A stretch of DNA of 37,023 bases, taken from Reticulitermes lucifugus (Eukaryota; Arthropoda; Insecta; Blattodea; Rhinotermitidae). Positions 1-12,800 of this stretch are shown piece after piece. The position numbers and the translations under genes were made by a program. The stretch lies in assembly GCA_026260175.1 (NCBI GenBank), contig JAKCWW010003995.1, positions 7,009 to 44,031 on the forward strand, read 5' to 3'. How positions within the stretch are numbered: position 1 is the stretch's first letter; each line of letters begins with the position of its first letter. The notes under the pieces were generated by a model. The model was not told the DNA's origin, did no database searches, and was given only the letters and a program-made list of their open reading frames with translations.

Positions 1-67
1 AGGAATCGAACCCGCGACCTTCCGGCTTGTAGAGCAGTGCCTCAACCAACTGCGCCACCGCGTCCCC
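1..67 (-). repeat. tRNA-derived SINE head, cut by window edge
   Basis: Read on the minus strand this begins GGGGACGCGGTGGCGCAG, then carries an A-box-like TGGCGCAGTTGG and a B-box-like GGGTTCGATTCC, as in a Pol III tRNA promoter. The anticodon arm is not a clear functional tRNA and similar tRNA-like heads occur at other places in this window, so I call it a SINE head rather than a tRNA gene. Its body would lie outside the window. A genuine tRNA remains possible because the acceptor 3' end is off the edge. Confidence 0.6.
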
Positions 68-531
68 CTTATTTTATTTGATAGTGAATATATTTTGTTT
101 GATGCCAGTCTCGTTGAATATGTAAATAACATTGACATTTTTCTGGTAAGGATGATGAATTGAATGTAAGAAAATCAGAAAAGTTGATACAGCATGACAT
201 TCACAACAGAGGCACATCTGACTGATACTGTAATGATGGTGTACAATGAAAATGAAGTAGTCTGTGTTTAATCTTGTAGGAGTATGTAGACAGCATCCAG
301 AATGGATAAGCAGCAGAGAATATGTAAACTGTGATCATAAGGTCAATCAGTCAGTAAAGTCTTAACATTACATAAAATTTTGTAGTTTTAGCAGGAATAC
401 TGGGGCATGTGATATGCAGTGCTAATATTATGATAAAAGGTAACAAAATGATCAAAAGAAGTAAACCTGGAGCAACAATCTGAATCATCAGATTCACTGA
501 CACCAACTGCTTTGAACTGACTGCTTCCATT
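68..531. other. 3' flank / possible 3' UTR of the mucin-like gene
   Basis: No coding sequence is supportable here. On the minus strand an AATAAA hexamer overlaps the proposed stop codon (plus 531-536), and another lies at plus 73-78 just before the SINE head; either could serve polyadenylation. If the donor-like site at 622 is used instead of the stop at 532, this stretch would be intron and the gene would continue beyond the window. Confidence 0.35.
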
Positions 532-881
532 TTATTTCATGCTCACAAATTTACATATCACATGTATGCAGTGAATCATTGCTTCACTTAATTTGTCTTC
601 TAGTATGAGGGTGTATCTTACGTGATCTGGAAGTATGGTACTTGCCTGATGTGTTGGTGTGAGGTAGGAGACAGGGCCATGATCTGCGGCACTACCCTCA
701 CTGCTAGAATCCTGAATCATGGCACACTTGTCAAGTGTGTGAGTGGGACTGCGATACCTCAGGAACCCTGTACCTGTGCTGCAGGCTCGCTGTGGTGAGC
801 GCTTGAGGCAGGTCAGCACCACGCATACAATCAGCAGACCAAGGAGTATTGCACCAATTGTGACCAATGCAATGAGCAATA
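532..881 (-). CDS. Exon: transmembrane helix and cytoplasmic tail
   Basis: Acceptor aaacttgttgcag|TA joins the preceding G to give Val and leads straight into about 25 hydrophobic residues (LLIALVTIGAILLGLLIVCV...), then a positive stop-transfer LKRSPQR, as expected for a type I membrane protein. The tail is about 90 residues, with DSSSEGS and Thr/Pro motifs, ending at TAA (532-534). An alternative in-phase acceptor at 902/903 would add six residues. A strong donor-like CAC|gtaaga at 622/621, phase 0, could end the exon earlier (622-881) with the real C-terminus outside the window; the low-complexity last 30 residues after it fit that idea. Confidence 0.85.
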
Positions 882-3800
882 CTGCAACAAGTTTCATTTT
901 CACTCATGGTTATGCTGATTTAAATACCAAGCATCAGCTGTGCCTGAGTGGTGTGTCATCAATCATTTATATTTATGTAAATTGCTTAACATCTTGAGTG
1001 TAAGAGAAATATTTCAAAACTGAATAAATCATAAGTGAAATGAATCACATGAAATGGGCCATAAACGTGTTAAAAATAGCTTAGTATCTATTCATTTCGA
1101 AATAAACTGTACTGAAACGATGCCTACGTATTATGACAATGTTATAAATGAATATGCCCATTCATCAAAAATAGAAAGTTATGTGACCTTCTGTTGCATT
1201 TGATTGTGCTTGAACCCTTTAAATGACATGCAGAAAAGAGTTCACTGAAAACTTAAACAGTTATTCTAACTTATCATTAAATTCAGAATTCTGGAAACTG
1301 AAGAATGACATCACACATGCCACCATTTATAATTATTTTACCATCTCATTGGATATGTAACAATGTTTGTAAAGAATTTATCAAAAATGTTTTATCTTAC
1401 CTTTAAGATTTATGTGACAGTTTTCACCGGCATACCACTGAAAGCACTCGCACATTAACTGATCGTCACCTCGTGAGTAGCATGTACCATGGTAATGGCA
1501 TTTCTCACAACCAATCAGCTCAGCTGTTTTAACAAGCAAACCAGTACTTAAAATACAGAGAAACAGCAACATTGTGATGTGACTTTTGTGAAACTATTAT
1601 AATATCAGCATATCAACATGTGTGTTGTGTATTTCAACATATAAGTTCCAATCAGCTTGCCAGTTTCCATCCTCAGCAGAAAGACCATGTTATTGGCAAC
1701 ATCTCAGTCACTGTTGACTTCACTAACATTAGAGCGACCAACATAATTAACTTCTTACATGCAGTGTTTAGAGGACCTGCAATAGCATAGTTGGTATAGT
1801 GATTATGCTACTGGCTGGATGGTCAGGGGTCCAATCCCTGGCAGAGCTAAGAGATTTTTCTCTCTCCATCATGTCCAGACTGGCTCTGGGGCCTACCCAG
1901 CATTGTAGTCAGTGGGTACTGGAGGCCCTTGCCCCAGGGCATAAAGCTAACCACTCACCTCATCTAGCATTAATGTTAAGAATGATTACTATTATATGCC
2001 TTCATGGCATGGACAGGGACAACATTATCTTTATGCTGTTAGGTAGTTTTCACAAACTTAACACTGCAGTGATGCTGGGCTTTAAATTCCAACTTCTGCC
2101 CAGGATGGTGGGGTTTTAAATTTATAGTACACTTAAATGCTTTCATGGCTGTACAGTGCACGGAGGCTGGCATCAAAGGTTTAGCAGAAAATTGAATTAA
2201 AAAACAGAATCTGTAATAGTCTGTTTTTTTGTTCTGTTCGTGGATATGTCTATAATTTAAATAATGAAGGAGCAGCAGGCACATATTGAAACAATCGTGC
2301 AATCAGTTATAGCCACATTATTTACGTTCCTTTCCAGAAAGTGCAAGTTTTGAAGTAAAAGTGGGTTCAGTAATCTCCATCTTTCTGTCCAGTTCTGGAT
2401 TTTACTCTTGTAACTCCAATGAAATTCAATACATGGACAACAAACTTTCCATTCTTCTCATTTTAAATATTTCTTATGGCAGTTGACAAGGACCCTCTTT
2501 CACTCCTACACCCCAAAGGTGTAATTTAACTTGTCTCAGATAGTAAAGATAAAGTTGTCTCTGTGCATAATTAAGTATTATGCCATTGAGGTGTAAGAGG
2601 AAGTGGGTATATAGCTCCACACATTCTTAACTTTGGCCCCAGATGGAGGTGAGTGGTAATATTTACTCTTCAGCCACTTTACTTGAAGGGAAACAGCTCC
2701 AAATACCCAATAGATAGGAGGCTGGGTGTTGCCCAGAGGTGGTCTGGATGCTTTGGAGAAGAGACACATGTCTTGCCCCTGCTTGGAATCCAGCTACAGT
2801 ACCTCAGTTGTCCAGCACATAGCCAAGTGATTTTACCAAATGGACAGTGCCAGCTCCTTGATACATAATAGTACTAGACATATTTCTTGAAAACCACTTT
2901 GTTATGGCTTAAAATACTCCATCTCACCTGAGCAGACTCGTCCAGGGAAGAGTGGGTTTTCTGACAGATCTGTGTATCCGTCATTGCAACTACAGGTGTA
3001 TGTACCACGAAGATTGAAGCACTGAGCATGTTCAGAACAGTCATGGAACTGGCGACTCTGACATTCATCAAAGTCTGCATGTAGAACAGTAATAAATTTA
3101 ACAATCATTTATTGTACAGTCAACTTTTAACATTTACTTAACATGTAGGTTTCAGTGCACTTTGCAGCACTCACCTTCAGCTTTTATGTGATGTATGAGG
3201 TCTCTATTAGCATACATCTCAGTGCTCCCCAAACTGTAATTGCTGGTCCGTAGTGACTTCCTGAACACGTCCTGTAGTCGTGCTTCCTCTACATTTTCTG
3301 ACAGCTGCAAAAGTTATGCACATCTATTGTTGAAATTCAGAATTCATAGAGCTTTTACCTCCATTCCCTCATGCGCTTGCATGGCATTGTGCTTAATTAA
3401 GCACATGAATAACCTTACCTTTTCATAAGTGTAATGTAAACTAAATTGTAAATGCCTTTCAGTCTAACATTTGTCAATTCCTAAGTTCACAATTAAGTTT
3501 AATTTTTTGATAACAATATGTGTGAATCATAAGAAGGTTAAAAGTCCTTTAATGCAAGATGAATGTTGACTTTTATTTTAGTGTTTAATAGTAACATGGG
3601 CTAAAATGTTAGGGTCATTGCATACTGTAAGTGATGTTCATTTTTCTAATAGATGAGAAATATATGTAATTGAGTGTCATATATACATAGGTATAAATGG
3701 GAATATGAGAAATTAATAAAAAATATGAACATCATGTTACAGTTATATAGTATGGTTATCTGTTACGGTTCTGTATAAATACATTTAGCTTAGGCAGGTA

Positions 3801-6800
3801 GTAAAGTTCACTTGTTTGGGATGTCTGTGAACAAAGTATTTTGACCTAAGATGAAGGAAATGCAGGATGAAGAGAGAAAATTAAGTAGTGAAGAGTTGCA
3901 TAACTTGTACTCCACCCAGTGCTGAAAGGGAGATAAAATGAAGGAGTAAGAGAGGGTGTGACATGTAACATGAATGGTGATGTAAGAAATATATTCAAAT
4001 TTTTGGTGAGAAAATGACAGGGAAGAGGCCACAGGGGAGGTGACAGTATGGGTGGAAGAATGATATCAAAATGGATATTAAATAAATAGGGTGTGATGGT
4101 GGGAATGGTTCAAAATATGGCCAAATAGTGGGCTCCTGTGGACATGGCAACAAACCTTCAGGTTCTTTGGAGACAGAAAATATCTTGACTCTTTTCCAAG
4201 GAAGATCCTGAATCATGAAGTCAGTTTGTTGGTTAGTTGAATGCCCAATTAACACAGACAGACCAATAAATGAAATTAGTGTTGAAACATTATATAAAGT
4301 GCAAACACAAAACACAATAGCAGTCTGCAAGCTACTGCTTGCGCAATGTATTGATGTCAGTAACTTACACACCTGTACATAGAAGTTCACAGTGACTCCA
4401 TCACCTTGGTCATCTGGCTGGAAGCCATTGACAACCACACCATGATAGATGTCTCTGAGATCAGACTGCATAACCATGCGATCAAGACCCTCCCTTGCTG
4501 CCTCAGTGAGCTGCTGATAATGTGATGAGGTAGTATCCTCCATTGAGCTGCCATAGCGTAGCGTTTCTTTACCGTGACGAGCCAGTGCCACCTTCATGCT
4601 GTATGTATATGTTGCTGTGGGCATAAGAATGACACTCTGTCACATCCACCAATGAGAGATGCAGAGAATACATTTGGAATCTCTGTGTACTCTGAAAGGG
4701 AATGCACTGTTCAGCAGTTATTTTCGAAAGAATGTACAGTGTGACACCAACTGAAGCCAGCAGAAAGCAACTTAATGTGTAACACCATCAAAATCTATAT
4801 AACTGTTCATTGCTTTGTGATATGTCATAAAAATAGTTAACATGATAGTTTACAATATGTAATGTAATTGGATGACAATTTCAAATAGAGTCCATGTCAT
4901 ATCAGAATTTTGTTATGTGAATGCATAACGTTCTAGCTGCTTATGTTGAGAGTGCTTCTTGAACACACAAAGCAAGTTGATTCAAACAGTAAATCTTTTG
5001 ATATATTCAGGATGTCCCTGTTTAGAACCTCAGCTGGGTCACTGTCTCTCCTGACTGAGGAATTTTGTGACTCTTCTTAGTCCGTCCAGAAAAATGGTGT
5101 GATAATATCTCAAATTAGGTCATGTCACACACAGATAATATTTACTGGAAGTTTCAAAACAACACTAAGGCTATATTTCAAAATCGCTAATGCTCTATAC
5201 CAAGTAAAAGTTTCTTCCTAAAATTATCACTGCCAGAAAAACTCTTTTCACTTAGAGCTAAGGACCATTTCATAATGATTGGCAATGACCCCAGGTGATT
5301 AGCATAACATCTACAAAACAGACCTTCTGAATGGAGTGTGCCTTGAACTGGTACTCTTGCACGTCCTGGTATATGCTTCTTTAAGCATGCTTCTGCTGAC
5401 ACAATTTTTTTTAACATTTCTGAGCAATGCTTTTATCTCCATGCCTGCTTAAGAACCATAAATGCAATTCACAGACTCTTCTAGTCACACATCTCCTTGC
5501 AAATAGAAATTACTTACGTCTGCATGGCCTGTCAGGGAACATTCTTGCAAATCCAGGCCTACAGACACACCTCATGTGTCCCTCCACTTTCTGACACAGC
5601 TCATTGCGAGATGGACTACAGTCTGGCCGACATGAGTTACTGCCTTGATCTCTGTTGGAGTGGGTAGAAGGTGTATTGTGACGTGGAGGTACAGCTATTA
5701 GTACACCACCCAGCAACACTGCGTGGTTTACCTCATTGTTGGGATCACTTTCATCATGGTTTGCTATTTCATTATATTCTTCACCACCTTTGGTGCCCTT
5801 GTTAATATTTATAGTTGCTGGCTTTTGATCATTCACCACCACGAAGAATGATTCATGTTCATCAGGAACACCTTTGAATTGCAATGCAAAAGGGTAGTTT
5901 TAATCAAAATATCATAGCACAGACCAAATAAGACATACCCAAATCACATGAGACCTAAAGATATATAAATAATGTAAAAATACTGCACACTCCTGGACTG
6001 AATGCAGGGCACTATTTTGTATGTATTAAAGGGACAAATCACTCTTTTTAAGTTGATGAGTTAGACACTTTTTTTTTATTGGCATGTTACCAGCCTGTCA
6101 CACAACTGCCTGCCTTTGTGTCTCCCAGGGGGGAGGGTATCCCAGAATGCAGACTGCCAGGAATTGGTACTGGTTTGGTCTACAGAAGCTTATTCTCTGT
6201 CTGCAGTCAAATATTCACACCTACTCACAGATTCTGGCAAGCATTCCCCTCTCAACAATCTGGGACATACCTGGGAGATCACTCTCTCATCTGATAAAGT
6301 ATGTAAAATTATATTTTTACGATATCATATAATAAGATGAAGGTTAACGTCCTGTATACACGAATACAGTAAGGTCGAAGATCATAATAAATGACCAGAT
6401 TTTAGAACAAGTAGTGCACTTCAAACACTTGGAGTGTGGTAGATGCTATAAACATGATGGCAATATGGAAGGAAAACTTAAGATGTTCCAGGCAGCATTT
6501 AATATAACCTTAACTAGTTAGACATTAAATGTCACTGCAGTAAGGTCACGTTCAAAATATCTAATATATTAGCAACAGCCAGTGTCCAACATTAGACTTG
6601 AGAGTGATTTCATTAAGCTGAAACTTGTAGTCGTTTATTACATAATCTTGTATTGGAGGTATTATTAAATCAGCTATGTTAAAAATGTTAAATTGTATCC
6701 ATTTTTGCGATACAGTTAACACAGCAGAATGTATCAAGTAAAAGTGTTAATAGAACACTTGGAAATAAATAAAAAAAGGATACAAAATTAAAATGTTACA

Positions 6801-9800
6801 AAGCTATGGCTATTAATGTGCTTTTGTATGGATGTAAAAGGTGGGTCACAACACAATGGGAATAAAAAAGAATACAGGTTGCAGTAAGGAATCCCTGCAG
6901 AGTGAAACGTTGTACTCTTGTGAATAAATATCACAATGAGACTATCAGTAATGGGCTACAAGTATTCTGCTTAAACAACAGATACATACCAACAGAAATT
7001 TTGCTGGCATGTACAGCAAATGGATAATGATAGATGGCCAAGAAGGGCAATAACATGCAGACACAAAGTAAAATAAAGTCAGGGATGCTTGCAGAAAAGG
7101 TAGAGTGGTCTCTGAAGCCGCAATAGGCATTACTGATTGTGCCATGAAGTGAAGGAGAAAAAATAGGTAAAATTTTCACGAGAATTTTTGTGTGATGCTT
7201 TTAATCATTTTATCATTTCCTTCCTTATTTATATTATCAAAGCCAAACATGATCAATTGTTAACACAACAATTGAATTGAATTGAATTGAACATCAATAT
7301 AAATAAGCAGTAGCACAGAAGACATTCAGCAGAGGAAATCTGATATGTAAACATTTATATGTCTTTTACATTCAGTGTTACATGATCTGATACTTGGTGT
7401 GTCCTTGACTTCTAATATATGAACAGTTATATCTTTTTAGATTCAGTGCTACATGATTGGAGACTTGATGTGGTCCTTGTCTTCTAATATGTGAACAAGT
7501 ATATCTTCTTAGATTCAGTGCTATATGATCTGATGCTTGGTGTTTCCTTGTCTTCACTTAAAGTACCTGGTTGTTTCTCTCAGTAACTCAAGATTCTAAT
7601 ATACGAGTATTTGAAAAACTAGTTTTGATAAGAAGATGGGTCATGGTAGTGTATTTGTGCTCTCTAAATTTAATGTCTGTATATAGGTATCAGTTGGCTG
7701 TTCTGTATTTCTCAATCTACCATATTTATAAATGTTTTACTGCCAATTTCATGAAGCTTTTTCAAGTAATTAATTAGTTTGTATATTCAGTGCTACTCAT
7801 ACAACTTCATTTCTGTAGGCTGAGGGACAGTGTAAGGTTCAGATTCATCAGAAGTTCAGAATAACACTGAAGTCACCATAAGAGAGTTTCTGTACTCTAT
7901 ATTTGATTTTTAATTTCAAATTTATTTATTTACCTATGTTTTTGATTTTAGCTTTATGATTGAGATTAAGCAAATATGCTGAAATGAATAATATTTACAG
8001 TTTAATATGAGCTGCCTCATGGCAGAAGGGACCGGAGGGGAGGGGGGGGACGGTCCTCTGAGAGCTGGGAACCACAAATGGCCAAGCCACCACACGCTGC
8101 TGTGTAGTGTAACAATCCAGATAGCTATTCATTAATGGCTACTTAAGGCCACTATCAGTAACTGAGACTGTATTGTGGCAAATGGTAAGACGGTTAGTGA
8201 ACGGTAAATTGGCAAGGATGTGAAAGGAAGCTGTCATAAGACAATCTGATTTACTATTCTTGCAGTTGTCTGTGTATGTCTGCTATTTCACTACCAGCCT
8301 TATAATAAACAGAGAAGCACAGAATAATTTCACCCAGTGAATTTTAATATTTTGAATTTTAATACTAGATTTGCCCATAAAGGTTGGTGGTGAGAAGGAA
8401 TGCTTCCCTTCATAAACTCACGCAAAGAGTGAATATAAAATACAGAAGTAAACAAGAAAGTAGAACGCAGTTTAAGGTAACAAACAATTACAAACTTACC
8501 AGCAAGTACTCCTATATTGCTGGAGATATTATCTTTTCTTACACCATAGCTATTCTTCTCCTCATAAGGTACATTTTCTTCTGAAGTGCTAGTAGGTTTC
8601 AGCTGCTCTTCTTTACTCTTATGTCCTGTGTCTTGAATTGGTGTTGTTGAGACAGGTTTGACAGGGAATGTTGGATAATTGGCAGGGTCAAATGGTGATC
8701 CAGGGGGATACACAGAAGGGGTTGCAGAAACAGTAGTTGTAACAGTGGCAACAACACTTGTAGGGTGTACCAAAGTACGGATCTGTGTTTCAGTGACAGT
8801 ATCTACAACAGTAGATGTTTGTGTCTTTGTTAAAACAATAGTCTGTGTTGAAGGTTTGTGACCATGACTACTGATGACTGTTGTCTCTGTCAGGGTTACT
8901 GTTTGGGTGTGTGTGTGAGTAATATAATGCGTTGGGATTTCTATAATACTGCTAAAAATGATTTTATTATCACTGGCACTTTCAATACCTAGATCTGTCT
9001 TATGATTATTATTATTCTCAAATTCAGCACCAAAATTATCATTGTCATCTGCATTGTCACTGTCAGTGCTAGGATGATAGGATGATTCATTTTCTTTGTG
9101 ATGACCACTAACCAAACTTGTACTCAGTTTGTGTCCTATAGTTTTAGATGGCTTCACCATCACAGTTGAAGCTTTTGTAAACAGACTGCCATAGACAGTG
9201 TCTGACCCAGATGTAATTAACGTGGCTGTAGCAATTGACATTGATGTCTTATTCCTTGCATTGTTTTCAGATACTGTAGCATGGCCCTGCTCCTCCAGCT
9301 CTGGAATTTCAGAACCAACTATAATATCTTTATTCCACAGTATTCCTGTGCTATAATTTGTTTTCCTTTTCCCAGAATCTTTCACTGCTGTTGGTGATAC
9401 CACAGGTTGTTGTGGTATTGGTTTTCCAATAACTACAGTTTGCAACACAGGTTTAGAATCAGAAAGAAGAGGTTTCACTGCACCAGCTGTTACTTTGTGG
9501 CTATCAGGACCTCTTGAGATATCATCAGATGCTACAGAACTGTGAGATGTGTTAGATTTTATTGGCTGTAAAGTGGGAGGTCTCAATGGTCTTGCTCCAT
9601 CTGAAGACATAGGTGGTCTCCACGTTGTGATGGTATGTCTCTGTGTATGATTTGAATCCTGAGATAAGGAAGGCATCTTCATAAAATTTTTATCATTATC
9701 TTCATTTGATTTTGTGCCACTGTCTGAATTTATGCTTACTGGACTAGAAATCTCATGCAAAGCTGGGTGGATCCAGAATGGTCTCTTGTCACTTGTCTTA

Positions 9801-12800
9801 TGTGTAGTACTAGATGGTTCTGTTGTTGATGGAAGTTCAAACTTGTATGGTGGTGGCTTATTCCTGATGGGTGGTCTCCTGTGGTTGCCAATATTGATCA
9901 CAGGTCTGTGAGAGGATATCTGTGATTCAATACCAAGCATGGGAAAGCGCTGTCCATTGTTGCCACTTGGAGTAACTCGTGGTGGAGGGGAAAGACCGAC
10001 AACCAATTCATGTGAGTTTAAGTCAAAATCAGGCCTCTTTGGTGCAGATGGAAGGATGCTAAATGGGCGCGGGGTATTGGCCTGAGTTTCCAAATCAAAT
10101 AGTGACTCTGATGGTGAAGGTTTTTCCAACTTATGCAAGTCATCATATTTGTCAAAAATTTGCTGTTGGGGTCTGTGGTTCATATTTGCACCACCAGAAC
10201 TAATTTTTAAAGTTTTATTGGAATGTGAATTTTCATCAGATTTGCTAAGCTCATGATGAATCTCTAGATTGCTATGCAGTTTGATGTCAAGAAGTTCTGA
10301 TTGATGGGTCTGAGGTTGTACTTTGTGTGAGGTTCCATCTAAATGAGATGTAACTGTTTTTTCTTTCAGGTGATTCCATGTGTTTAATATTTGTGGTCCA
10401 TCTTCAATTATCACTTCACGTTCTGGTATTTTTTCAAAATCTGGCAACACTGGCCTTTCATGTGACATAAACTCTTCCATTAACTCACTGGCATTTGTTG
10501 AATGTGACATCTTATCAAAGTTTGTTTGAGGAGTATTATATGGTCTTTGTGCAGTGGCTACAACATGAGGACGTTCTTTATAGTTTGGCTTGTAGGGCCT
10601 GTTCTCAGAGTTTGGTTTCAAGAGCCTATCAGGTGGCAATGGTTTGTCAAAAACTGGCTGTGGTGGTTTCATCTGATGCAGAGCTTCATCATGCTTGGTT
10701 CCTAGCATCACACCAGGCCTCACTACTATGGGACGATGTGTTGATGCTGAACTTGTAACTAGAACTTCCACCGGAATTTGGCCAGGTCTTAATGGTCTTT
10801 GGTTTGATTCTTGGATGACTTCACCTCCCTCTGCTTCTATTTGGTCATCATTGTGATCTGACCTAATTACATGATCCTGTGTCTTAGGGCCTGAAGGATG
10901 TATGTGAGATGGATTGAGAGGAATAGCAGGACCATGGAAGTTTCCAGAGTTATGGAAAGAATCAGGTTCAAAATGTGTATGAGGTGGTGGAGGAGGGGTC
11001 ATAAAATCTGTTGGTGGCACTGGATGATGTGGAAATGAGTGACTGTGGAGTAGTGGTTTAGATACAGCAGGGCGTTGATTGGCTGGAGTTGGAAGAGGGG
11101 GCAGCTGCTGGGTTAGTGGTCGTGAAGGTCTGTGATGATGACTGTGTATATTTGGATTGGGTCTTCTGTGTGCTGTACCTGGTCTGCCTTGGAGTGGCAC
11201 ATCAAGAACAATTCCACTTGGTGATACATGTTCTCCATCAATTGAAAAATGTCCAGAAGCTATTTCTACGTTTAGTCCTTGCCCAGGGCGTACATCAACA
11301 TTTATGCCTTGTCCTGGGCTAACATCAACATTGATGCCATGTGCTGGGCTAACATCAACATTGATTCCTTGCCCAGGACTTATCTCTACATTTATGTCTT
11401 GCTGTGCAATATTGTCATTTGCATGACGTATGTTTTCAGACTCTTGTGGTGGCAGATCCATCCTTGTTCCACTTATCTTGGAGACATGGGATGCATGATG
11501 CTCAGGACGAATGTTATGTGGCTTATTTTCCAGTCCATCTATTCCTACAAATCCTGGGCTTGATTCTGGTAAAGGATATGGTGATGGGTCATAGAACTCA
11601 GAACCATGGTCACTGAATGGGTGAGCAACTGTGGAGCCACTGTGTGGTATGATCACGTTTGCTACTTGTGATGGCTGTATATTGACCAGTAGTGGTGTAC
11701 CTGATGAACGATCAAGTGAATGTGGCTCTGTTTGAGCAAACACTGGTACAGGATTACCATGTATTATATCATTTCCCTGAGTCACTGGTTTGCCTTCAAA
11801 TATCGTTTGCAGAGCAGAAACAGAAGATGCTTTAGCAGGAGCATACAGAATTTGCTCAGTTGAATCTTTATAATTCTCATGTATGACTGGTGGATGGAGA
11901 ATGATGTCTGGTTTGTCCAGTGGTGGAGGTAAAAGTGGAATACCATCTGCTGGTGGAAGATGGTGTGCTGAAGAATGGTAACCATGCTCCCGTACTGGTA
12001 TATGATCCCTCAGTGGTGCATGGTTTCTGTCTGCTGGAGGTGGGAATGTGTCACGAAGGGGAATGTGTCCTGAGCTGTGTTCCCTATTTGGTGGATGAAC
12101 AGATGGTGTGTCCCTGTTTGACCATAAGGGTGATGCAGGTGGAGGTGGAGGTTTCATGCCCAGAGGAATTTCTTCCTTATGGCTGCTAATCTTAGGTGGT
12201 CGTGGACCCATTATTACTGGTTTCCCGACTATTACATCACTATTAGCTGTTATGACTTGACCGGGACTGATAGGAATACCATCTCCCAGTAATGCACTTT
12301 CAATTGGTCGACCCATTGCCACAGAATCTATAGGATGACGTTGATATGTATCAGAAAATCCTTTATCTGGCCATTTTATGTCACCATTTAGATTAGCAAT
12401 ACCCTCATATCTTTGACTTTCTGCTGTAGCCACATCTTCTGTTTCATCTCCAGCAGCTGCACCTACTGGAATGTAGATTGGTGACCTTACAGGTGTTGTA
12501 CCTTCCAGATCTGGTGGATTAACAGGTTTAGGAGGGACATAAATAGGTAGGGTATTTCCATTGTTATCTCCATAATATGCAGTTCTTATTTTTGGTGTAG
12601 TTGAAGGCACAGTTATGACAGCTGTGTCATTACGTCGCTTGTCATTATTGAGATTGCTGTGTATTAGACCAGCCATTGCATTGATTACAGGACCCAAAGC
12701 ATTCAGGCCATTGATGCCCAGTGATCCCAAACTCAGAAGATCACTTACTTGAATTTCATTTCCACCAGGACCAATTCCTCCTGTGGGCTTCTTGTTTGAA

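Larger units (their letters stand above)
1524..2927 (-). other. Intron, 1,404 bp, with two SINEs
   Basis: Contains a plus-oriented tRNA-derived SINE (about 1771-2040) and a minus-oriented SINE of a second family (about 2580-2860). The rest is AT-rich and unremarkable. Confidence 0.8.
5872..8499 (-). other. Intron, 2,628 bp, with reverse transcriptase relic and tandem repeat
   Basis: Holds a plus-strand non-LTR retrotransposon relic (6369-7185), an (AATTG)n run (about 7269-7290) and a three-unit 71-bp tandem repeat (about 7341-7556). A G-rich tract at 8030-8052 is simple sequence. I cannot exclude a small extra exon, but phase is satisfied without one. Confidence 0.75.

Noticed and set aside
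1..67. Functional tRNA gene
   Set aside because: Only the head is visible, the anticodon arm is not clean, and similar heads are SINE parts elsewhere; not excluded, but less likely.
1799..2119. 106-codon plus-strand open frame
   Set aside because: It coincides with the tRNA-derived SINE and has no domain.
5187..5417. Minus-strand frame with a plausible-looking peptide in the intron between EGF and SEA exons
   Set aside because: Including it would break phase between 5518 and 4614, and it has no acceptor-donor pair in frame.
6079..6340. Three overlapping plus-strand frames in the intron
   Set aside because: No motif, no consistent frame and no splice context; overlapping frames in one place indicate only a local lack of stops.
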